A DNA stretch of 26,063 nucleotides from Clostridiales bacterium. Its GTDB lineage: Bacteria > Bacillota > Clostridia > Oscillospirales > Acutalibacteraceae. Position 1 is the first letter of the stretch, and every line of letters starts with the position of its first letter. Location of the stretch: NCBI GenBank assembly GCA_019418545.1, contig DYBQ01000028.1, positions 1-26,063 on the forward strand. The letters run 5' to 3'. The translations under genes and the position numbers were made by a program. Below the pieces are notes generated by a model. It made no database searches, was not told where the DNA came from, and worked only from the letters and a program-made list of their open reading frames with translations. This document shows positions 21,732 through 26,063 of the stretch, piece after piece.

Positions 21732-23968
21732 AAAAGCTGGCCAAATATTTAAAACCCTATGCGGGAGTCCTTTTGGCAGCGGTTGTGCTGTTGTTTATCC
21801 AGGCTACCTGTGATTTACGCTTGCCCAACTACATGTCGGACATTGTGAATATAGGAATTCAGCAAAACGGTATTGAACATGCATCTCCAGACGCAATTTC
21901 AGAAGAGGGCATGACCTTTTTGCAGACCTTTATGAGTGAGGATGAGAAACAACTGCTGGAAGAAAACTATACTTTGGTTTCCGGTACGGACAAAAATGAA
22001 TCCGGCACTCTTTACAGCGATTTGTATCCCAATTTGGGAGAGGGAAATGTCTGGATTCGTCAGGGCACCGATGACGAAACCTTGGATGAAATGGACGTAA
22101 CCTTTGGTACGGCTGCCTGGACATTTATCAACACCATGCAGAGCTTGTCGGACAGCACTGGACAAGGCAGCAGTATGAGCAGCGAGGACACCGATGTGTC
22201 GGAGATGGACTTTGAAAAGCTGTACGCTATGCAGCCCATGCTGAATCAGCTGCCCGATTCTGTGCTGCAGGATGCCCGGGAAAAATCCCTTGCCAATGAT
22301 GTGTCCATGCGGCTGCAGACTGGTGCAGCGCTGGCTGGAAGTTTTTATACGGAGCTGGGGCTTAATTTGGGAGATATTCAGTTTCAATACATTAGCTTTG
22401 TTGGCTTGGAAATGCTGCTGATAGCTTTGCTGGGCGGTATTGCCACAATTTTAGTGAGCCTGATTTCTGCCCGTATTTCTGCTGGTGTGGCCCGGGACCT
22501 TCGCCGGGATGTGTTCCGCAAGGTGGAGAGCTTTTCTAACACAGAGTTTGACCACTATTCAACGGCTTCTCTCATTACCCGCTCTACCAACGATGTTACG
22601 CAGATTCAAATGCTGCTGATGATGGGAATTCGTATGATTTGCTATGCTCCCATTATGGGCATTGGCGGTACCATGATGGCCCTGGAAAAGTCCACTTCCA
22701 TGAGCTGGATTATTGCACTTACCTGCATAATTCTGATTGGCTTGGTGGCCGTTATCTATTCAATTGCTAAACCCAAGTTCAAGTCTATTCAGAAACTGAT
22801 TGATAAGCTGAATTTGGTAGCTCGTGAAAACCTCAGTGGCCTGATGGTCATCCGTGCTTTTGGAACCCGTGATTTTGAAGTTAACCGCTTTGATAATGTT
22901 AACCGTGATTTGACCAAAACCCACCGTTTTGTCAACCGGGTAATGACTTTTATGATGCCTGCTATGATGCTCATTATGAACTGCACCAGTGTGGTAATTG
23001 TTTGGGTGGCGTCTCACCAGATTGCCGATTCCCAAATGCAGGTGGGCGATATGATGGCATTTATGCAGTATGCTATGCAGATAATCATGAGCTTCCTGAT
23101 GATTTCCATGATGTTTATTATGGTACCTCGTGCAGCCGTTTCCGGTGACCGTATTGCCGAAGTCCTCTCGACAGAGCCGGTGATTCAGGACAAGGAATCC
23201 TGTTCCCATTTGCCCAAAGAAAATGCCGGTACTGTGGAATTCCGGGATGTGAGCTTCCGCTATCAGGGCGCTGACGAAGATGCGCTGGAGCATATTTCCT
23301 TTATTTCCAAGCCTGGACAGACAACTGCTTTTATCGGTGCAACCGGTTCTGGAAAATCAACCCTGGTGAATCTGGTGCCGCGCTTTTATGATGTAACCGG
23401 CGGCTCGGTGCTGGTGGGCGGCGTGGACGTTCGCGACCTGCCCCAAAAGGAGCTTCGGGAGGCTATTGGCTTTGTGCCGCAAAAGGGTGTTCTCCTTTCC
23501 GGTACCATCGACTCCAACCTGCGTTATGGACGTCAGGATGCGCCCAAGGAAGAAATTCAAGAAGCAGCAGAAGTGGCACAGGCTATGGAGTTTATTTCCG
23601 AAAAGCCTGATGGCTTTGATACCGAGATTTCTCAAGGCGGTACAAACGTGTCAGGCGGACAGAAACAGCGTCTTTCCATTGCCCGTGCATTGGCCAAAAA
23701 AGCGCCTATCTATATTTTTGACGACAGCTTTTCCGCCCTTGATTTTAAGACCGACGCTGCTTTGCGCCGTGCTCTGAAAGGCTATACCCAGAATAGTACA
23801 GTTCTGCTGGTGGCTCAGCGAGTGAGTACCATTATGCACGCAGACCAGATTTTGGTGCTGGATGAAGGCCGTGTAGTGGGGAAGGGAACCCATAAAGAAC
23901 TTTTGAAGACCTGCCCTGCCTATTATGAGATTGCCTCGTCTCAGCTTTCAAAGGAGGAATTGGAATGA
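21728..23968 (+). CDS. ABC exporter subunit with degenerate ATP site and large ectodomain
   Basis: A 746-residue half-transporter from the TTG at 21728 (a TTG at 21722 is also possible; both fall near AAAGGA). A first helix (12-29) is followed by about 175 residues outside the membrane (about 45-222), then the remaining five helices and the ATPase. This insertion is absent from ordinary 580-residue exporters. The ATPase has Walker A GATGSGKS (537-544), signature VSGGQ (641-645) and Walker B ending D665-D666, where the catalytic glutamate is replaced by Asp. The switch histidine is also replaced, by Q697. These are the marks of the degenerate subunit of a heterodimer. It overlaps marR upstream and the second subunit downstream (ATGA). 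Confidence 0.93.
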   Translation: MKKLAKYLKPYAGVLLAAVVLLFIQATCDLRLPNYMSDIVNIGIQQNGIEHASPDAISEEGMTFLQTFMSEDEKQLLEENYTLVSGTDKNESGTLYSDLYPNLGEGNVWIRQGTDDETLDEMDVTFGTAAWTFINTMQSLSDSTGQGSSMSSEDTDVSEMDFEKLYAMQPMLNQLPDSVLQDAREKSLANDVSMRLQTGAALAGSFYTELGLNLGDIQFQYISFVGLEMLLIALLGGIATILVSLISARISAGVARDLRRDVFRKVESFSNTEFDHYSTASLITRSTNDVTQIQMLLMMGIRMICYAPIMGIGGTMMALEKSTSMSWIIALTCIILIGLVAVIYSIAKPKFKSIQKLIDKLNLVARENLSGLMVIRAFGTRDFEVNRFDNVNRDLTKTHRFVNRVMTFMMPAMMLIMNCTSVVIVWVASHQIADSQMQVGDMMAFMQYAMQIIMSFLMISMMFIMVPRAAVSGDRIAEVLSTEPVIQDKESCSHLPKENAGTVEFRDVSFRYQGADEDALEHISFISKPGQTTAFIGATGSGKSTLVNLVPRFYDVTGGSVLVGGVDVRDLPQKELREAIGFVPQKGVLLSGTIDSNLRYGRQDAPKEEIQEAAEVAQAMEFISEKPDGFDTEISQGGTNVSGGQKQRLSIARALAKKAPIYIFDDSFSALDFKTDAALRRALKGYTQNSTVLLVAQRVSTIMHADQILVLDEGRVVGKGTHKELLKTCPAYYEIASSQLSKEELE

Positions 23969-25869
23969 GTACGGAAAGAACACACAGAGGTCCTGGACGC
24001 GGAATGATGGGCCGTCCCGGCGGCCATGGGCCAGGCGGTGCCGGAATGATGCCTGGTGAAAAAGCAAAGGACTTTAAGGGGACTTTCAAAAAGCTATTGC
24101 GATATCTTGGCAGCTATAAGTGGGCCATTTTGGTGGTGCTGTTTTTTGCAGCAGCCTCCACAGTGCTCTCCATTTTCGGACCTAAAATTTTGGGTCAGGC
24201 AACAACAGAGCTGTTTGAAGGCCTTGTGGGAACCATTACCGGTACCGGTGAAGGAATCGACTTTGGCCGTATTGGAGAAATCCTCCTGTTCCTGGTAGGG
24301 CTTTATCTTATCAGCGCGGCCTGTTCATATATCCAGGGATTTATTATGACCGGCGTTTCCATGAAAGTAACGTATCGCCTGCGCCGGGATATTGAAAACA
24401 AGATTCACAGCCTTCCTTTTTCTTATTATGATACTACGACCAACGGAGAAGTCCTTTCCCGCATCACCAACGATGTGGATGCTATCAGCCAGAGCCTGAA
24501 CCAGAGCATTACCCAGATTATTACCTCGGTAACCATGCTCATTGGTATTTTGGCAATGATGTTTTCCATCAGCTGGGAAATGACTTTGGTGGCCATTTTG
24601 ATTGTCCCCATTTCAATGGTTTTTGTCAGCATCATCGTGAAAAAATCCCAAAAGTACTTTATGCAGCAACAGGAATATCTGGGACACGTGAACGGCCATG
24701 TGGAGGAAATGTATGGAAGCCATGTGGTAGTCAAGGCCTTTAACGGAGAAGAAAGCTCCGAAAAAACATTTAGTGAATATAATGATAAGCTGTATCATTC
24801 TGCCTGGAAGTCCCAGTTCCTGTCCGGATTGATGATGCCGGTTATGAATTTTATCGGTAATGTCGGATATGTGGTTATCTGTATCATGGGCGGTTGGTTT
24901 GCCGTTAATGGGCGCATCAGCGTTGGTGACATTCAGGCCTTTGTGCAGTATGTGCGCCAATTTACCCAGCCTATTACACAGGTTGCCAATATTTCCAACG
25001 TTCTCCAGCAGACTATGGCAGCCGCAGAGCGGGTGTTTGAGTTTTTGGCACAGGAAGAAGAAATCCCCGAGGAAGAGCATGCTATCACGGTAAATCGCAG
25101 CGAAAATCCCGATACAGAAACCAATGTCCACATTCAGGGCAGCGTGCAATTTGCTCATGTAAGCTTTGGCTATAACCCGGACAAAATTATTATTCATGAC
25201 TTCTGCGCCAACATCAAACCCGGCCAGAAGGTGGCTATTGTTGGTCCTACTGGCGCCGGCAAAACAACGATGGTAAAACTCCTCATGCGCTTTTATGACG
25301 TGAATGACGGCGCAATTTTGGTGGATGGCTATGATATTCGCTCCTTTAAACGTGACGATTTGCGCTCGCTGTTTGGTATGGTATTGCAGGATACTTGGCT
25401 GTATCACGGCACCATCGCGGATAATATCCGATATGGTAAGCTTACCGCCACGGATGAAGAGGTACGGCAGGCTGCTATTGCCGCACAGGTTGACCATTTT
25501 GTCCGCACCCTGCCTGATGGCTATAATATGATTTTAAATGAAGAAGCCAGCAATGTCTCTCAGGGGCAGAAACAGCTTCTCACCATTGCCCGTGCCATTT
25601 TGGCGGACCCGGAAGTTTTGATTCTGGACGAAGCGACCAGCAGTGTGGATACCCGTACAGAAGTGTTGATTCAGAAAGCAATGGATAATCTGATGAAGGG
25701 GCGCACCAGCTTTATTATCGCTCACCGCCTTTCCACGATTCGCGATGCTGACATGATTTTGGTCATGAAGGACGGCGATATTGTAGAGCAGGGCAACCAC
25801 GAAGAGCTGCTGCAAAAGGGCGGATTCTATGCCAATTTGTATAACAGCCAGTTTGAACATGCCGGTTAA
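23965..25869 (+). CDS. ABC exporter subunit with catalytic Walker B
   Basis: A 634-residue partner half-transporter. A Gly/Pro/Met/Arg-rich N-terminal tail (1-30) precedes six helices and the ATPase: Walker A GPTGAGKT (427-434), signature VSQGQ (531-535), Walker B with D555 and catalytic E556, switch histidine H587. Its noncanonical signature faces the Asp-type Walker B of the first subunit. Its own intact Walker site faces that subunit's VSGGQ, so the dimer has one degenerate and one active ATP site, as in TM287/288 and BmrCD. The ATG overlaps the previous stop by four bases. Substrate unknown; MarR control suggests drug or metabolite export. Confidence 0.94.
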   Translation: MSTERTHRGPGRGMMGRPGGHGPGGAGMMPGEKAKDFKGTFKKLLRYLGSYKWAILVVLFFAAASTVLSIFGPKILGQATTELFEGLVGTITGTGEGIDFGRIGEILLFLVGLYLISAACSYIQGFIMTGVSMKVTYRLRRDIENKIHSLPFSYYDTTTNGEVLSRITNDVDAISQSLNQSITQIITSVTMLIGILAMMFSISWEMTLVAILIVPISMVFVSIIVKKSQKYFMQQQEYLGHVNGHVEEMYGSHVVVKAFNGEESSEKTFSEYNDKLYHSAWKSQFLSGLMMPVMNFIGNVGYVVICIMGGWFAVNGRISVGDIQAFVQYVRQFTQPITQVANISNVLQQTMAAAERVFEFLAQEEEIPEEEHAITVNRSENPDTETNVHIQGSVQFAHVSFGYNPDKIIIHDFCANIKPGQKVAIVGPTGAGKTTMVKLLMRFYDVNDGAILVDGYDIRSFKRDDLRSLFGMVLQDTWLYHGTIADNIRYGKLTATDEEVRQAAIAAQVDHFVRTLPDGYNMILNEEASNVSQGQKQLLTIARAILADPEVLILDEATSSVDTRTEVLIQKAMDNLMKGRTSFIIAHRLSTIRDADMILVMKDGDIVEQGNHEELLQKGGFYANLYNSQFEHAG

Positions 25870-25895
25870 AAAACTGACGGTTATCAAAAAATAAT

Positions 25896-25932
25896 AAAAG
25901 GCGGTATACCCGAAAAGGTATACCGCCTTTTT
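25896..25932 (+). terminator. Terminator of the MarR-ABC operon
   Basis: AAAAGGCGGTATACC (25896-25910), loop CGAAAA, then GGTATACCGCCTTTTT: a 15-bp stem with a T-run, 27 bases after the last stop codon. Confidence 0.95.
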
Positions 25933-25965
25933 GCTAACTTAGGAAAAGAACAGGATAGAAAAACA

Positions 25966-25995
25966 AAAAAGCAGGTCTAAAAAGACCTGCTTTTT
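25966..25995. terminator. Terminator of the tRNA-Thr transcript
   Basis: AAAAAGCAGGTCT (25966-25978) pairs with AGACCTGCTTTTT (25983-25995) around a 4-base loop. On the minus strand it directly follows the tRNA CCA end and finishes in a T-run. Confidence 0.9.
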
Positions 25996-25996
25996 G

Positions 25997-26063
25997 TGGA
26001 GCTGCTAACCAGATTCGAACTGGTGACCTCATCCTTACCAAGGATGTGCTCTGCCTACTGAGC
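25997..26063 (-). tRNA. tRNA-Thr (anticodon GGT), cut by the window end
   Basis: Read on the minus strand: D-stem GCTC/GAGC, anticodon stem CATCC/GGATG around the loop TTGGTAA (anticodon GGT), T-arm ACCAG-TTCGAAT-CTGGT, the 3' acceptor strand TAGCAGC, discriminator T and an encoded CCA at 25999-25997. The 5' acceptor strand lies beyond the window. GGT reads ACC and ACT threonine codons. Confidence 0.93.

Noticed and set aside
1..26063. CRISPR arrays, transposases, phage genes
   Set aside because: No regularly spaced repeats, integrase or transposase motifs were seen on either strand.

Overview
The window reads as chromosomal DNA of an anaerobic Gram-positive bacterium of the class Clostridia, most likely an Oscillospiraceae/Ruminococcaceae-type gut organism. 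The reasons are AGGAGG-type ribosome binding sites, consensus sigma-A promoters, pyruvate formate-lyase with its activase, Firmicutes-type ribosomal leaders (an L10 leader), a MarR-controlled heterodimeric ABC exporter, and frequent hairpin-plus-T-run terminators. Taxonomy below class level is inference. No insertion sequence, phage gene or CRISPR array was seen. The content is mainly housekeeping, so the interest lies in regulatory structure and a few unusual proteins.

Layout. 1-5055: a membrane-anchored glycerophosphodiester phosphodiesterase, a MATE efflux protein overlapping a short RecQ helicase by one base, a 60-residue membrane peptide, and a convergent PadR regulator with a palindrome in its own promoter. 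5055-8960 (minus strand): pflA, pflB and a dCMP deaminase, read in the order deaminase, pflB, pflA from a consensus promoter at 8931-8959. The deaminase and pflB are each preceded by a GC-rich structured leader, and the two leaders share a similar block. 9164-12682: ksgA, a GNAT acetyltransferase with two C-terminal membrane helices, and a Tet(M)-like ribosome-protection GTPase whose predicted decoding-site loop differs from the resistance proteins.

12754-16555: rpmG, secE, nusG, rplK, rplA, rplJ and rplL, with a promoter before rpmG, a structured rplK leader, a GTGGGAGGAA...ACCAC element before both rplK and rplA (candidate L1-binding sites), an L10-leader attenuator before rplJ, and a strong terminator after rplL. 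rpoB and rpoC do not follow. 16570-19641: a divergent pair (Eis-like acetyltransferase and sodium:solute symporter) around a perfect 14-bp inverted repeat. 19658-21033: a diaminopimelate decarboxylase (minus). 21246-25932: a MarR regulator and two overlapping ABC half-transporters forming one heterodimer, the first with a large extracellular insertion. 25966-26063: a tRNA-Thr(GGT), cut by the window end, with its terminator.

No clearly new multi-gene system was found. The best candidates for something undescribed are the paired structured leaders around the deaminase gene, the ksgA-GNAT-GTPase cluster, and the symmetric operator between the acetyltransferase and the symporter.
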